Part shown: positions 1-9,384 of the stretch, one piece after another
Layout of the letters: each line of letters starts with the position of its first letter
Position numbering within the stretch: position 1 is the first letter of the stretch
Assembly: GCA_025782575.1 (NCBI GenBank)
Contig: JALGYY010000046.1
Span: 372,001-436,000, forward strand
Source of the DNA: a bacterium
GTDB lineage: Bacteria > Orphanbacterota > Orphanbacteria > Orphanbacterales > Orphanbacteraceae
Length of the DNA stretch: 64,000 bases
Reading direction: 5' to 3'
Notes under the pieces: model-generated
What the model saw: the letters and a program-made list of their open reading frames with translations, nothing else
Told to the model about the DNA's origin: nothing
Databases searched by the model: none
Program-made: the position numbers and the translations under genes

Positions 1-146
1 ACCAGGAGAATCTCCCCATACCGGAACGGCGGGTTCGAGTAGAGTATCGTTTGAGGCGGCTTCTCATCGTAGAAGGGGAGGCGGGCACGTTTACAGACGG
101 AGATCGATTCCTCAATCTGGACCTCAAGATGAAGGTCCCCTACTGA
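1..146 (+). CDS. C-terminal end of a TamB-like (DUF490) translocation/assembly protein, partial
   Basis: An open frame enters from the left edge (codons in phase from base 3) and stops with TGA at 144-146, giving the last 47 residues. The fragment alternates polar and hydrophobic residues as beta strands do. It contains VRVEYRLRRLLIVEGEAG followed by DGDRFLNLDLKMKVPY. TamB proteins end in a similar run, with an LEYRL-type strand, a Glu/Gly turn, then a strand ending in an aromatic residue, and they span the periplasm to help outer-membrane assembly. The match rests on this short tail only, so the family call is tentative. The opposite strand is also open here but gives no recognisable protein. 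The helicase gene starts 55 bases further on. Confidence 0.45.
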   Translation, partial: QENLPIPERRVRVEYRLRRLLIVEGEAGTFTDGDRFLNLDLKMKVPY

Positions 147-201
147 CCGAGGTCCGAGATATATCGACTGCCGGTCACACGGGAAAGCCGGGTGGGAACC
201 A

Positions 202-2412
202 GTGATCGGGAAACCACTGACCAAAGAACTCAATTCGGAACAGCAGCGGGCGGTGGAATTCGGCGACGGCGCCCTGCTCGTTCTGGCCGGAGCAGGGAGC
301 GGCAAGACACGCGTCCTTACCTATCGGTACGCGCGCCTCGTTCGGGAAATGAGAATCCATTCAAGCGCGATTCTGGCAGTCACATTCACCAACAAAGCTG
401 CCAAGGAGATGCGTGAACGGATCCAGGGGGTAATCGGCGATCCTATTCAGACCTCATGGATCGGGACGTTTCACTCGATCTGCGCCCGCATGATCCGGAT
501 GGCCGCTCCCCGCCTGGGATTCGATTCCCGCTTTACCATTTTTGATGGTGACGATCAGAAGAGTCTGCTCAAGACAATCTGCCGGGACCACGCCCTCGAC
601 CCGACACCGGAGCGCCTCAGCCGGCTCCGCACGTACATCGGCAGGGTGAAATCAGGAATGGAAGAGCCCTCAGGGGAGGGTCCGGCCCACGAAGAGGCGA
701 TACGCATCTATCACGCCTATCAGAAGACCCTTCGAAGGATGAACGCCTTCGATTTCGATGACCTGCTTGCCTATCCGCTCGAAATGTTCCGGAAAGATGA
801 ATCCCTCCTCGATGAATTCGCCGGCCGGTTCGAACACGTTCTTGTTGACGAGTACCAGGACACTAATGGTGTCCAGAATGAGCTCGTCCGGCTTCTCTCA
901 TCAAGGTGCCGGAACATCTGCGCCGTTGGTGATGATGATCAATCGATCTATCGCTGGCGGGGGGCGGACATCGCCAACATTCTTCACTTCGAAGACTCTT
1001 TTCCGGGTGCCGAGGTCATCAGACTGGAACAGAACTACCGTTCCACCAAACCGATTCTCGACGCAGCCGCTGCGGTAATCAAGAACAACAGCGGCCGGAG
1101 GGGGAAGCGGCTCTGGACCGAACGAAAAGGGGGCGATCTTCTCACAAGGCACCATTTTCGGTCGGAACGGGACGAGGGTCACGGACTCGCCCGTGACATT
1201 CAAAGACGGATGGACGGAGGAAGATCCCCCTCCGATTTTGCCATTTTCTATCGAACGAACGCACAGTCCCGATCGATAGAAGACGGCCTCCGGCTTCACG
1301 CGATACCGTATATGCTTGTGGGCGGAACGCGTTTCTATGAGCGTAAGGAAGTGAAGGATTGTCTCGCCTATCTGAGGCTTCTCGTGAATGGCCGGGACGA
1401 TGTCGCACTCGGGAGAGTTCTGAACGTACCGGCCCGCGGTGTGGGCAACCGGTCGAGAGAACGTCTCGCCACCCTGGCCGGCTCCAGGGGAATTCCGCTT
1501 CTGCAGGCGGCAGGTGCTCCCGATCTGGTGGATGCCGTGGGGACGCGGGCGGCCAGACCGATCGGTGCGCTCTACGATCTGCTTCTTCGCTATGCTAGAC
1601 GGGCCGAGAACGAGCCTCCCCATGACCTTGTCCATGATCTCATCGACGAGATCCGCCTGCTGGCGCACTACGAGGACAAGGAAGGGGAGAAGGGGGTCCT
1701 TCGCGCGGAGAACGTCAAAGAACTGGTGTCAGCAGTGGCGGAGTTCGAGCGGAGAAAGCCGGCTTCCCGTCTGGCTGATTTCCTGGAGGAAGTCTCGCTA
1801 CTCACCGATATCGATAGCTGGGATGATCGTAACGCCGCAGTGACGCTCATGACCCTTCACAATTCCAAGGGACTCGAGTTTACCCATGTTTACATCTCCG
1901 GACTGGAAGAGGGTCTTCTTCCCCACGCACGATCGGTCGGCGACGACGGTGAAATCGAAGAGGAGAGGCGCCTGCTTTATGTAGGAATTACTCGGGCTAA
2001 AGACCGACTGACCCTGTCGAGCGCCTCGAGCCGCATTCGCTATGGCGAGTTCGTCCCGTCGGTTCCCTCCCGCTTTCTCGAGGAAATCCCCCCTGAGCTC
2101 GTCGACGATCTCACTCCCCGCAATACCAGAACGGAGCGGCATTCCCACCCTCTTATTCACGAGGAACTCGACTCATTTCCTGATTATGAAAATGAATCGC
2201 AGGAAATCCAGGCCGAACCGGAAGTCGCCCGGTTTCGGAAAGGTGATCTCGTGAAGCATGGATCGTGGGGGGCGGGGCGGGTAACCGCCGTCGAGGGAAA
2301 AGGTTTGCAGACGAAGATTTCCGTTACATTCCAGGCAGGATTCCAGAAAAAGATCATGGTACGCTATGCTCGCTTGGAGCATTTTCCACGGAGCGGTAAA
2401 AGTGGCTATTAA
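202..2412 (+). CDS. pcrA: UvrD/PcrA-type ATP-dependent DNA helicase
   Basis: The 736-residue product is a full-length superfamily 1A 3'-5' helicase acting in nucleotide excision repair and removal of recombination intermediates. Visible motifs in order are Walker A GAGSGKT (about residues 29-35), TFTNKAAKEM (Ia), VDEYQDT (II, about 215), GDDDQSIYRWRGA (III, about 242), QNYRS (IV, about 277), TLHNSKGLEF (V) and LLYVGITRAKDRL (VI). The C-terminal 60 residues, starting near VKHGSWGAGRVTAVEG, look like the Tudor-like tail by which PcrA/UvrD binds RNA polymerase. That tail favours PcrA over Rep. The start is GTG at 202; no upstream in-frame start fits better. The end overlaps gatC by 11 bases. Confidence 0.95.
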   Translation: MIGKPLTKELNSEQQRAVEFGDGALLVLAGAGSGKTRVLTYRYARLVREMRIHSSAILAVTFTNKAAKEMRERIQGVIGDPIQTSWIGTFHSICARMIRMAAPRLGFDSRFTIFDGDDQKSLLKTICRDHALDPTPERLSRLRTYIGRVKSGMEEPSGEGPAHEEAIRIYHAYQKTLRRMNAFDFDDLLAYPLEMFRKDESLLDEFAGRFEHVLVDEYQDTNGVQNELVRLLSSRCRNICAVGDDDQSIYRWRGADIANILHFEDSFPGAEVIRLEQNYRSTKPILDAAAAVIKNNSGRRGKRLWTERKGGDLLTRHHFRSERDEGHGLARDIQRRMDGGRSPSDFAIFYRTNAQSRSIEDGLRLHAIPYMLVGGTRFYERKEVKDCLAYLRLLVNGRDDVALGRVLNVPARGVGNRSRERLATLAGSRGIPLLQAAGAPDLVDAVGTRAARPIGALYDLLLRYARRAENEPPHDLVHDLIDEIRLLAHYEDKEGEKGVLRAENVKELVSAVAEFERRKPASRLADFLEEVSLLTDIDSWDDRNAAVTLMTLHNSKGLEFTHVYISGLEEGLLPHARSVGDDGEIEEERRLLYVGITRAKDRLTLSSASSRIRYGEFVPSVPSRFLEEIPPELVDDLTPRNTRTERHSHPLIHEELDSFPDYENESQEIQAEPEVARFRKGDLVKHGSWGAGRVTAVEGKGLQTKISVTFQAGFQKKIMVRYARLEHFPRSGKSGY

Positions 2413-2689
2413 CAGTGACGATGCGCGAAGAGTCGCGGCTCTCGCCAAACTCGGGCTGACAGACGATGAGATCGTCCGACTGACCGCGGATCTTTCCAAA
2501 ATCCTCAGTTCTTTCGAACTCCTCGGTGAGGTCGACGGCGAAGAGGTCGCGCCCCGGCTTCGGACAAATGTCGACCACACGCCCGAACGAGAAGACAGGC
2601 CTGTCGGTTCCCTTCCGGAAGGAAAGGGGGTTGCGGGGGCGCCCGATCATGAAAACGGTCTCTTTCGGGTCCCCAAGGTGCTCGGCTGA
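2402..2689 (+). CDS. gatC: Aspartyl/glutamyl-tRNA amidotransferase subunit C
   Basis: The 95-residue product is the small belt subunit that holds GatA and GatB together in the GatCAB enzyme, which converts Glu-tRNA(Gln) and Asp-tRNA(Asn) to the amidated forms. Family features are the N-terminal helix with VAALAKLGL, then the DLSKILSSFELLGEVD stretch, and a C-terminal region with RTNVDHTPEREDRP. I chose GTG at 2402 rather than the in-frame ATG at 2366: it has a purine-rich GGAGCGG site just upstream, gives the usual GatC length, and leaves only an 11-base overlap with the helicase gene. The gatA start is 2 bases after the stop, so the subunits are co-translated. Confidence 0.93.
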   Translation: MAINSDDARRVAALAKLGLTDDEIVRLTADLSKILSSFELLGEVDGEEVAPRLRTNVDHTPEREDRPVGSLPEGKGVAGAPDHENGLFRVPKVLG

Positions 2690-2691
2690 TC

Positions 2692-4158
2692 ATGGATTGG
2701 AACAGCGCCACGGCAACGGACATTGCCCGATCCATCGCAAGCGGCTCACTTACTGCCAGAGATGTCATCGGGGAGACGATCACACGCCTTGATCGATTGG
2801 AGCCCGGGCTTCATTCTTTTCTATCTGTCCGGAACCATGATGATCTGGTCCGCGAGGCGGAGGCGATCGATCGGGCAGGAACGAAAGCCGGTCCGCTCGC
2901 CGGTCTTCCGATTGCCGTCAAAGACAATATCTGCACTGTCGATCTCCCCACCAGCTGCGGGTCCCGCATCCTCGAGGGCTATCGCTCCCCCTACGACGCC
3001 ACAGTAGTGGAACGCATTCGGGCGGCCGGGGGGATCCTGATCGGAAAAGCGAACCTGGATGAATTCGGTATGGGTTCGTCGACCGAAAACTCCGCGTTCG
3101 GACCGACCCGCAATCCTTGGGATGAGAAACGGGTTCCCGGTGGATCGTCCGGCGGGTCCGCCGCCGCCGTATCGGCCGGTCAGGCCATACTGGCCCTCGG
3201 CTCGGATACCGGAGGATCAATTCGGCAACCGGCCGCCTATTCCGGCCTTGTGGGATTGAAGCCGACCTATGGTGCCGTCTCACGCTACGGCCTCGTCGCT
3301 TTTGCCTCGTCCCTCGATCAGATCGGTCCGCTTGGTAGGACAGTGGCTGACACCGCCCTTCTCTATGACGTGATCTCCGGCTACGATCCGCGTGACTCCA
3401 CATCCGTACCGGGGAGCCGGCCGGCGACGGCGAGATCTCTCGACAGGACCGACCTGAAAGGGATCAAGATCGGGATTCCGGAAGAGTACTTCACCGATGG
3501 TCTCGATCCTGAAATCGAGAGAGCGGTCCGTCTGGGAATTGAAGCCCTGGTCGATGCCGGGGCGGAAACTGTTTCCATTTCGATTCCTCATACTCGTTTT
3601 GCGATTTCTGCTTACTATCTCGTGGCTGATTCTGAAGCCTCCGCCAATCTCGCCCGCTATGACGGTGTTCGTTACGGTTATCGGGATTCCCAAGCGGATG
3701 ATCTGGATTCCATGTATTGTTCTACTAGGCAAATCGGATTCGGTACCGAGGTCAAGCGTCGGATTCTGATCGGAACCTATGCTTTATCATCCGGCTACTA
3801 CGATGCCTGGTATCTGCAGGCCATGAAAGTCCGGGGCCTGATCGCGATCGATTTCGAGAGGGCGTTCGAAAAGTGCGACTTTCTGGTGACACCGACCACT
3901 CCGACAGCTGCTTTCCTTCTCGGCGAGAAATCGGACGACCCGCTCGCCATGTATTTGAGTGATATCTATACCATTTCAGCCAACCTGGCCGGGCTCCCCG
4001 CTCTTTCCGTCCCATGCGGTCTCACCGGGAACGGTCTCCCTATCGGAATCCAGTTCATGGGTAAACCATGGAACGAGCCGGTGCTGTTCGCTGCGGGAAG
4101 GCACCTTGAAAAGCGGCTCGCCCCGATCGGATGCCCGGGGGAGGAGAGCACCTCATGA
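2692..4158 (+). CDS. gatA: Aspartyl/glutamyl-tRNA amidotransferase subunit A
   Basis: The 488-residue product is the amidase subunit, which releases ammonia from glutamine and channels it to GatB. The amidase-signature catalytic triad is intact: Lys77 in AVKDNI, cis-Ser152 in GGSSGGSAA and nucleophile Ser176 in GSDTGGSIRQP. Each lies two residues before the classical GatA numbering. The length is typical. The start is the ATG 2 bases after the gatC stop. The end overlaps the gatB start by ATGA (4155-4158), so translation is probably coupled. Confidence 0.97.
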   Translation: MDWNSATATDIARSIASGSLTARDVIGETITRLDRLEPGLHSFLSVRNHDDLVREAEAIDRAGTKAGPLAGLPIAVKDNICTVDLPTSCGSRILEGYRSPYDATVVERIRAAGGILIGKANLDEFGMGSSTENSAFGPTRNPWDEKRVPGGSSGGSAAAVSAGQAILALGSDTGGSIRQPAAYSGLVGLKPTYGAVSRYGLVAFASSLDQIGPLGRTVADTALLYDVISGYDPRDSTSVPGSRPATARSLDRTDLKGIKIGIPEEYFTDGLDPEIERAVRLGIEALVDAGAETVSISIPHTRFAISAYYLVADSEASANLARYDGVRYGYRDSQADDLDSMYCSTRQIGFGTEVKRRILIGTYALSSGYYDAWYLQAMKVRGLIAIDFERAFEKCDFLVTPTTPTAAFLLGEKSDDPLAMYLSDIYTISANLAGLPALSVPCGLTGNGLPIGIQFMGKPWNEPVLFAAGRHLEKRLAPIGCPGEESTS

Positions 4159-5612
4159 GCGGCGACCGCACATACGAAACCGTCATCGGTCTTGAGGTAC
4201 ACGCCCATCTCCTGACGGAAACCAAGATCTTCTGCGGATGTGAAAACCGCTTCGGGGCTCCCCCGAACTCACTCGTCTGTCCCGTTTGTTTAGGGATGCC
4301 TGGAGTACTTCCGGTATTGAACGAGCAAGCTGTCGAACTCGCCATCCGTGCCGGACTCGCTTTTGAATGCACGATTCATGAACGTTCGATCTTTGCGCGT
4401 AAAAACTACTTCTACCCCGATCTCCCGAAGGGTTACCAGATCAGTCAGTTTGAAGAGCCGATCTGTGAGGGGGGACGTGTACCGCTCCCCGATGGGAGTG
4501 AGGTCGCTCTCATCCGAATCCATCTCGAGGAGGATGCCGGCAAGTCGTTCCATCCGGAAAACGGCGGTGACCACTCGTTCGTCGATCTCAATCGGTGCGG
4601 TGTCCCCCTCATCGAAATCGTATCGACACCAACGATCCGATCCCCGGACATGGCATACGATTTTCTAGTGAGCCTGAAACAGATTCTGGAGTTCACAGGG
4701 ATCTCGGATTGTAATATGGAAGAAGGAAGCCTACGTTGCGACGCTAACGTTTCACTTCGTCCGGCCGGGGAGATAAATCTCGGAACCAAAACGGAGTTGA
4801 AGAATCTGAACAGCTTTCGGGCGGTGCGAGACGGATTGAAGGTGGAGATCGCCCGGCAGGAGAAGGTGCTTCGCTCGGGCGGGGAGATCGTGCAGGAGAC
4901 GCTGCTATGGGACGCAGCAGCGCAAAAAGTCGTTACCATGCGGACGAAAGAGGAGTCGCACGATTATCGGTATTTTCCTGAACCGGACCTCCCCCCGCTC
5001 ATTTTGACCGCGGAGCGCCTGGAGGCCGCACGTAGTCAATTACCCGAGCTTCCCGTCGGCATGAGGATTCGTTTTGCGGAAGCATACGGTCTCCGGGAAT
5101 ATGATGCGGCTGTTCTGACAGGCAGTGCGGAACTCGCCCGTTTCTTCGAAGAGACTGTCGCCCACTTTCCGGATCCGAATCAGGCAGCCAACTTCGTGCT
5201 GGGTCCTTTTCTCCGCCTCATGAAAGAGAAAAATCTCGGGTGGGCCGATCTGCCGATCACACCCGCCCGACTGGCCGGACTTCTCGATCTGCTGGCTGAG
5301 GGGAGCATCTCGGCCGCTTCCGCCAGAAATGTTCTCGAAAGCATGGCCGCGACGGGGAGGGATGCTGCTAGACTCACAGAGTCCCTCGGCCTCACTCAGA
5401 TCTCGGATGACGGGGCCATTCGATCCGTTGTCCGGGAGGTCCTCGATGGAAATGCGCCCCAGGTGGCCGAGTACCTGGCCGGCAAGGAGAAGGTTTTCGG
5501 CTTTCTGGTGGGACAGGTGATGAAGGCGACCAGGGGGAAGGGAAACCCAAAAGTGGTCACCCCGATCATGAAAGAGGAACTCGCGGGCCGGGCCGGTAAA
5601 AAAAGGGGTTGA
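4155..5612 (+). CDS. gatB: Aspartyl/glutamyl-tRNA amidotransferase subunit B
   Basis: The 485-residue product binds the misacylated tRNA, activates the side-chain carboxylate with ATP and adds ammonia supplied by GatA. The N-terminus has the family signature GLEVHAHLLTETKIFCGC. A second cysteine pair in CPVCLGMPG completes the metal-binding site. The C-terminal part is the helical tRNA-binding YqeY-like tail. I chose ATG 4155, which has a GGGGAGGAGAG ribosome site upstream, over the in-frame ATG at 4131. The order C-A-B is common in bacteria. The presence of GatCAB implies that Gln-tRNA, Asn-tRNA or both are made indirectly. Confidence 0.97.
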   Translation: MSGDRTYETVIGLEVHAHLLTETKIFCGCENRFGAPPNSLVCPVCLGMPGVLPVLNEQAVELAIRAGLAFECTIHERSIFARKNYFYPDLPKGYQISQFEEPICEGGRVPLPDGSEVALIRIHLEEDAGKSFHPENGGDHSFVDLNRCGVPLIEIVSTPTIRSPDMAYDFLVSLKQILEFTGISDCNMEEGSLRCDANVSLRPAGEINLGTKTELKNLNSFRAVRDGLKVEIARQEKVLRSGGEIVQETLLWDAAAQKVVTMRTKEESHDYRYFPEPDLPPLILTAERLEAARSQLPELPVGMRIRFAEAYGLREYDAAVLTGSAELARFFEETVAHFPDPNQAANFVLGPFLRLMKEKNLGWADLPITPARLAGLLDLLAEGSISAASARNVLESMAATGRDAARLTESLGLTQISDDGAIRSVVREVLDGNAPQVAEYLAGKEKVFGFLVGQVMKATRGKGNPKVVTPIMKEELAGRAGKKRG

Positions 5613-5637
5613 CGCTCCCGAGCCTCAAACCTAGCTT
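5609..5637 (+). promoter_or_regulatory. Candidate sigma-70 promoter for the riboflavin operon
   Basis: TTGACG at 5609-5614 matches the -35 hexamer at five of six positions. It is followed after exactly 17 bases by TAGCTT at 5632-5637, a weak -10. Transcription would start about 5645, shortly before the FMN aptamer. The -35 box contains the gatB stop codon, so the riboflavin unit can be initiated separately from gatCAB. Confidence 0.4.
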
Positions 5638-5657
5638 TTATATGACAACTCAATGCG

Positions 5658-5800
5658 CAACGGTACTTCGGGGGTGGGTGAAATTCCCCGCCGGCGGTTA
5701 TAGTCCGCGACCGGAGTCTCACTCGATCCTGAGTGGAACGCTCCGCTGACCCGGTGAAATTCCGGGACCGACCGTCAAAGTCGGGATGGGAGAAGGCCGA
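5658..5800 (+). ncRNA. FMN riboswitch (RFN element)
   Basis: This leader has the conserved blocks of the FMN aptamer. They are the CTTCGGGG-type P1 entry near 5666, GGGTGAAATTCCCCGCCGGC at about 5676, TAGTCCGCGACC at 5701, a variable arm (CACTCGATCCTGAGTG), CGGTGAAATTCCGGGACCGA at 5752, and GTCAAAGTCGGGATGGGAGA ending in GAAG at 5795. P1 can close as CTTC with GAAG. The element binds FMN and represses the downstream riboflavin genes. An intrinsic terminator about 105 bases downstream indicates transcriptional control. Confidence 0.96.
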
Positions 5801-5905
5801 GCCCGGGACCTGCAGGCAGATCAGTCTGTCCGGCAACAAAGGTCCTCTGCACCCGATTCCGCGACTTCCCATCGGGAGGACCCGGGTGGGTGCCTGCTTG
5901 CCTTG

Positions 5906-5938
5906 CCCTGTGGAGGAAGTCCATCGCGGGGTTTTTTT
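5906..5938 (+). terminator. Riboswitch expression-platform terminator
   Basis: CCCTGTGGA pairs with TCCA-TCG-CGGGG around a GGAAG loop (arms 5906-5914 and 5920-5931, with a TCG bulge). Seven T residues follow at 5932-5938. The T run ends directly at the ATG of ribD. FMN binding to the aptamer would be expected to favour this hairpin. Confidence 0.75.
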
Positions 5939-7048
5939 ATGCTTCAGTACACACAATCACCGAGCCGATGGATGACAGAGGCGATCCGCCTTGCCCGGAA
6001 AGGGCGCGGCAGGACGGCGCCGAATCCGATGGTGGGAGCTGTAGTTGTCCGCGGCCGTGAGATCGTGGGCCATGGCTACCACCGGGCCGCGGGAAGAGCC
6101 CACGCGGAGATCGTGGCTCTGGAAGCCGCAGGTGAGCGGGCTCGAGACGCCGTTCTCTACGTCAATCTGGAACCGTGCTGCCATTATGGACGGACAGGAC
6201 CGTGCACCGATCGGATTATACGGGCCTGTGTGAGCCGGGTCATCGTCTCTCATCGCGATCCCTTCCCGGAAGTAGCCGGCAAGGGGATTCGCCGGCTGCG
6301 ACGTGCCGGAATCGCAGTAGAACTGGGCGACGGCAAACTGGCCGCTTTACGTCTGAACGAAGCCTATCTCACCCGGATCAGCAAGGACCGCCCATGGGTG
6401 GATCTCAAAATGGCGTCTACCCTCGATGGAAAGATCGCCGATCGGTCGGGAGGGTCGAAGTGGATTACCGGAGAACGTGCGCGGAAAGAAGTACACCGGA
6501 TTCGCTCGGAAGCTGATGCCATACTGGTAGGGATCGGCACGGTTCTCGCAGATAACCCCCGTCTTGACGTCCGTTCCGGCGGTCGCACAAGAGAACGGCG
6601 GCGAATCATACTGGACCGCCGTCTTCGGACTCCGGTCAATGCCCGCATCATCACAGGGGGGGACCCGTCCTTCGTCACATTGATCTGCGATCGATCCGTC
6701 TCCGCCCGAAAGATCAATCAACTCGAACAGGCCGGCGCCTCTGTCCGACCGTCGCCCGGCTGGACAAAGGGCAGGAAAAACCTCACCTCGCTTCTAAAGA
6801 CACTGGCGGGCGAGGGTGTCACCAGACTTCTTGTGGAAGGGGGAGGAGAGGTGGCCGGCTCATTCATAGAGAGCGGCTTTGTCGATCGTCTGCATTTTTT
6901 CATCGCACCGAAAGCGATCGGACAAGGGACCGATGTGTTTCGTGGCCTCCCTCCCCGTACCCTAGCGAAAGCGGTTGACTTTGAGATCGAGAGGGTTCGA
7001 CAAAGGGACGGTGACCTTTATGTCACTCTTGCACGGAGCAGGAACTGA
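5939..7048 (+). CDS. ribD: Bifunctional riboflavin deaminase/reductase RibD
   Basis: The 369-residue product carries out the second and third steps of riboflavin synthesis: deamination of the pyrimidine, then NADPH reduction of the ribosyl side chain. The N-terminal zinc deaminase has HAEIVAL and PCCHYGRTGPC. The C-terminal reductase begins near MASTLDGKIADRSGGSKWITG and contains LLVEGGGEVAGSF. I placed the start at ATG 5939, which directly follows the terminator T run; ATG 5972 (MTEAIRLARKG) is the main alternative, because the family core begins there. Neither has a strong ribosome site at normal spacing. The stop overlaps the ribE start (TGATG). Confidence 0.93.
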   Translation: MLQYTQSPSRWMTEAIRLARKGRGRTAPNPMVGAVVVRGREIVGHGYHRAAGRAHAEIVALEAAGERARDAVLYVNLEPCCHYGRTGPCTDRIIRACVSRVIVSHRDPFPEVAGKGIRRLRRAGIAVELGDGKLAALRLNEAYLTRISKDRPWVDLKMASTLDGKIADRSGGSKWITGERARKEVHRIRSEADAILVGIGTVLADNPRLDVRSGGRTRERRRIILDRRLRTPVNARIITGGDPSFVTLICDRSVSARKINQLEQAGASVRPSPGWTKGRKNLTSLLKTLAGEGVTRLLVEGGGEVAGSFIESGFVDRLHFFIAPKAIGQGTDVFRGLPPRTLAKAVDFEIERVRQRDGDLYVTLARSRN

Positions 7049-7653
7049 TGTTCACCGGCTTGATTGAAGAACTGGGCATCGTGAAATCGGTCCGGCCCCG
7101 AGGCACAGGACTCCGACTCGAAATTAAGGCGATGTCGATTCTCGCAGACATCAAACGAGGTGACTCGATTGCCGTAAATGGAGTCTGTCTTACGGCAGTC
7201 GATCTCTCCTCCGATTCGTTCGTAGCCGAACTTCTGGAGGAGACCAAGCGCCGCACCTACTTTGACAGGCTGAGGCCGGGCATGATGGTCAATCTTGAAC
7301 GCCCCCTTCGTGCGAGCGACCGTCTGGGCGGACATTTCGTCCAGGGCCATGTGGACGGTGTCGGTGACATCACGGCTTCCCGGCCGGTCGGTGAAGACCG
7401 CGTGGTCACGGTACGATATCCAATGGAACTTGACCCCTACTTCGTTGAAAAAGGTTCGGTAGCGCTCGATGGAATCAGCCTGACCATCGCCAAACGTGAA
7501 CATGGGCGAATCCACGTTGCGCTCATTCCCGAGACACTGGTAAGAACCACACTCGGCCGAAAAGGCCCTGGTGATCCGCTTCATATCGAAGTCGACGTGA
7601 TCGGCAAATATGTGGAACGGTTTATCATGGCCGGCCATGGGAGATCGAAATGA
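7048..7653 (+). CDS. ribE: Riboflavin synthase, alpha subunit
   Basis: The 201-residue product joins two molecules of 6,7-dimethyl-8-ribityllumazine to give riboflavin. It has the canonical N-terminus [12 protein letters not shown] and the two repeated lumazine-binding barrels. The first carries [12 protein letters not shown] and the second [11 protein letters not shown], linked by [11 protein letters not shown]. Length is typical. The start overlaps the ribD stop by one base and the end overlaps ribBA by ATGA, so it is translated as part of the riboflavin operon. Confidence 0.97.
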   Translation: MFTGLIEELGIVKSVRPRGTGLRLEIKAMSILADIKRGDSIAVNGVCLTAVDLSSDSFVAELLEETKRRTYFDRLRPGMMVNLERPLRASDRLGGHFVQGHVDGVGDITASRPVGEDRVVTVRYPMELDPYFVEKGSVALDGISLTIAKREHGRIHVALIPETLVRTTLGRKGPGDPLHIEVDVIGKYVERFIMAGHGRSK

Positions 7654-8912
7654 CTAGTAAGGACCCCACTCCGTTTTCTTCGATCGATCACGCGATCGAC
7701 ACGATCCGGCGGGGAGGCATTGTGATCGTCGTCGATGACGAGGATCGGGAAAACGAGGGCGATTTCATCATGGCCGCCGAGTGCGCCACTCCGCAGGCGG
7801 TGAACTTTCTCTCTCGTGAGGGTCGAGGACTCATCTGCACCCCCCTTACCGTCGAACGATGTGAGGAATTGAATCTGGAGCCCATGACGCGAAAGAACAC
7901 ATCCAAACTGGGCACAGCTTTCTCCGTCTCGGTCGACCTCATCCCCGGAACGACAACGGGGATTTCCGCGTTCGACAGAGCCAAAACGATTCTCGCCCTG
8001 GCCGATCCCGGGACGGAGCCGGAGGATCTCGGGCGGCCCGGTCACATCTTTCCTCTTCTTGCCGCGGAGGGGGGAGTTCTTCGCCGTGCCGGCCACACGG
8101 AGGCGACTGTTGATCTCGCTCGTCTCGCGGGCCTTGCACCTGCGGGCGTGCTTTGTGAGATACTCGCCGAAGACGGAACGATGGCACGTCTCCCGGAGCT
8201 TCAATCGATGGCCAAGCGGCACGATCTTCCATTGATCAGTATCGCCGATCTCATCGAGTATCGGCGCCATCGGGAAACACTTGTCGAGCGAATCACATCG
8301 GCCAAACTTCCTACGAAGCACGGCACATTCGATATTCATCTGTTTGAAGATCGAATCGAAGAGGCCGAGCACGTAGCACTCACGATGGGAGATCTGGACG
8401 ACGGGGAGCCGATTCTCGTTCGCGTACACAGCCAGTGTCTCACCGGCGACGTCTTCGGGTCTTTGCGATGCGATTGCGGCGAGCAGACCGACGCCGCGCT
8501 TGCCTACATCGGGAAAGCGGGACGGGGCGTCTTTCTTTATATGAGACAAGAAGGGCGGGGAATCGGACTGGCCAACAAACTCCGCGCGTATCATCTGCAG
8601 GAAAACGGCCTGGATACCGTAGAAGCGAACGAGAAACTCGGTTTCCGTGCCGACCTCAGAAACTACGGGGTGGGAGCTCAGATACTGCAGTCACTGGGGA
8701 TCAGACGAATCAGGCTCTTGACCAACAATCCCAAGAAGATAATCGGACTCGAAGCGTTCGATCTCGAGGTCACTGAGAGGATCCCGTTGGAGATGGTCCC
8801 GAATGAGATCAACAGAAGATATCTGACGACCAAGCGGGAGAAACTCGGTCACATGCTCGATCTGCCCGGAAAGGCAATTGTGGCCCCGACAGAAGGAGAA
8901 GATCGTGGCTAG
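7650..8912 (+). CDS. ribBA: Bifunctional 3,4-dihydroxy-2-butanone-4-phosphate synthase / GTP cyclohydrolase II
   Basis: The 420-residue fusion supplies both carbon precursors for riboflavin. The N-terminal RibB half has the metal-binding [12 protein letters not shown] and the conserved [17 protein letters not shown]. The C-terminal RibA half has the zinc site [17 protein letters not shown] and [14 protein letters not shown]. Both active sites look complete. The start is the ATG in an ATGA overlap with ribE. The last 8 bases overlap ribH. Confidence 0.97.
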   Translation: MTSKDPTPFSSIDHAIDTIRRGGIVIVVDDEDRENEGDFIMAAECATPQAVNFLSREGRGLICTPLTVERCEELNLEPMTRKNTSKLGTAFSVSVDLIPGTTTGISAFDRAKTILALADPGTEPEDLGRPGHIFPLLAAEGGVLRRAGHTEATVDLARLAGLAPAGVLCEILAEDGTMARLPELQSMAKRHDLPLISIADLIEYRRHRETLVERITSAKLPTKHGTFDIHLFEDRIEEAEHVALTMGDLDDGEPILVRVHSQCLTGDVFGSLRCDCGEQTDAALAYIGKAGRGVFLYMRQEGRGIGLANKLRAYHLQENGLDTVEANEKLGFRADLRNYGVGAQILQSLGIRRIRLLTNNPKKIIGLEAFDLEVTERIPLEMVPNEINRRYLTTKREKLGHMLDLPGKAIVAPTEGEDRG

Positions 8913-9384
8913 AATTGCCGAAGGGAAAATGGACGGATCGGGTAAGAGGATCGGGCTCATTGTGAGCCGCTTCAACAACGCCATTACCGACAGGTTGCTC
9001 GAGGGCGCCCTCGATTGTCTCCGTCGGCATGGCGTGGAAGAAAATCGCATGCACGTGCTGCGCGTACCCGGCGCATTCGAAATCGCCCACGGGGCGAGAA
9101 AACTGGCGGGTTCTGGGCGATACGATGCCGTGATCTGCCTCGGGGCTATCATCAGGGGGAGTACGCCCCATTTCGATTACATTTCCGGCGAAGTGACTCG
9201 TGCCGTCGGGAGAGCCGGTGAAGAATCGGGGCTCCCCGTTATTTACGGTCTGTTGACTACAGACACGATCGAGCAGGCTGTCGAAAGATCAGGTGTCAAA
9301 CTGGGAAACAAGGGTTGGGAAGCCGCGCTCGCCGCGCTCGAGATGACCAATCTCCCTATCGAGGATCTGGCGAGTTGGGACTGA
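8905..9384 (+). CDS. ribH: 6,7-dimethyl-8-ribityllumazine synthase
   Basis: The 159-residue product condenses the RibA/RibD product with the RibB product to form lumazine. Motifs are [23 protein letters not shown], the catalytic-His loop [14 protein letters not shown], and [11 protein letters not shown] followed by NKGWEAA. The start is GTG 8905, preceded at six bases by AAGGAG; the longer in-frame extension to 8878 has no such site and reads into ribBA. NusB follows with a 10-base overlap. Confidence 0.96.
   Translation: MARIAEGKMDGSGKRIGLIVSRFNNAITDRLLEGALDCLRRHGVEENRMHVLRVPGAFEIAHGARKLAGSGRYDAVICLGAIIRGSTPHFDYISGEVTRAVGRAGEESGLPVIYGLLTTDTIEQAVERSGVKLGNKGWEAALAALEMTNLPIEDLASWD

Noticed and set aside
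23-201. Minus-strand open frame at the left edge reading into a plausible-looking peptide
   Set aside because: The plus-strand frame ending at 146 has the better beta-strand pattern and a family resemblance to TamB, and the helicase gene follows on the same strand.
901-1668. 255-codon open frame on the minus strand inside the helicase gene
   Set aside because: Low-complexity antisense of a fully conserved helicase; no recognisable domain. Such frames are common in G+C-rich coding DNA.
7581-8594. 337-codon minus-strand frame opposite ribE/ribBA
   Set aside because: Antisense to two well-conserved enzymes, with no family motif and no ribosome site.
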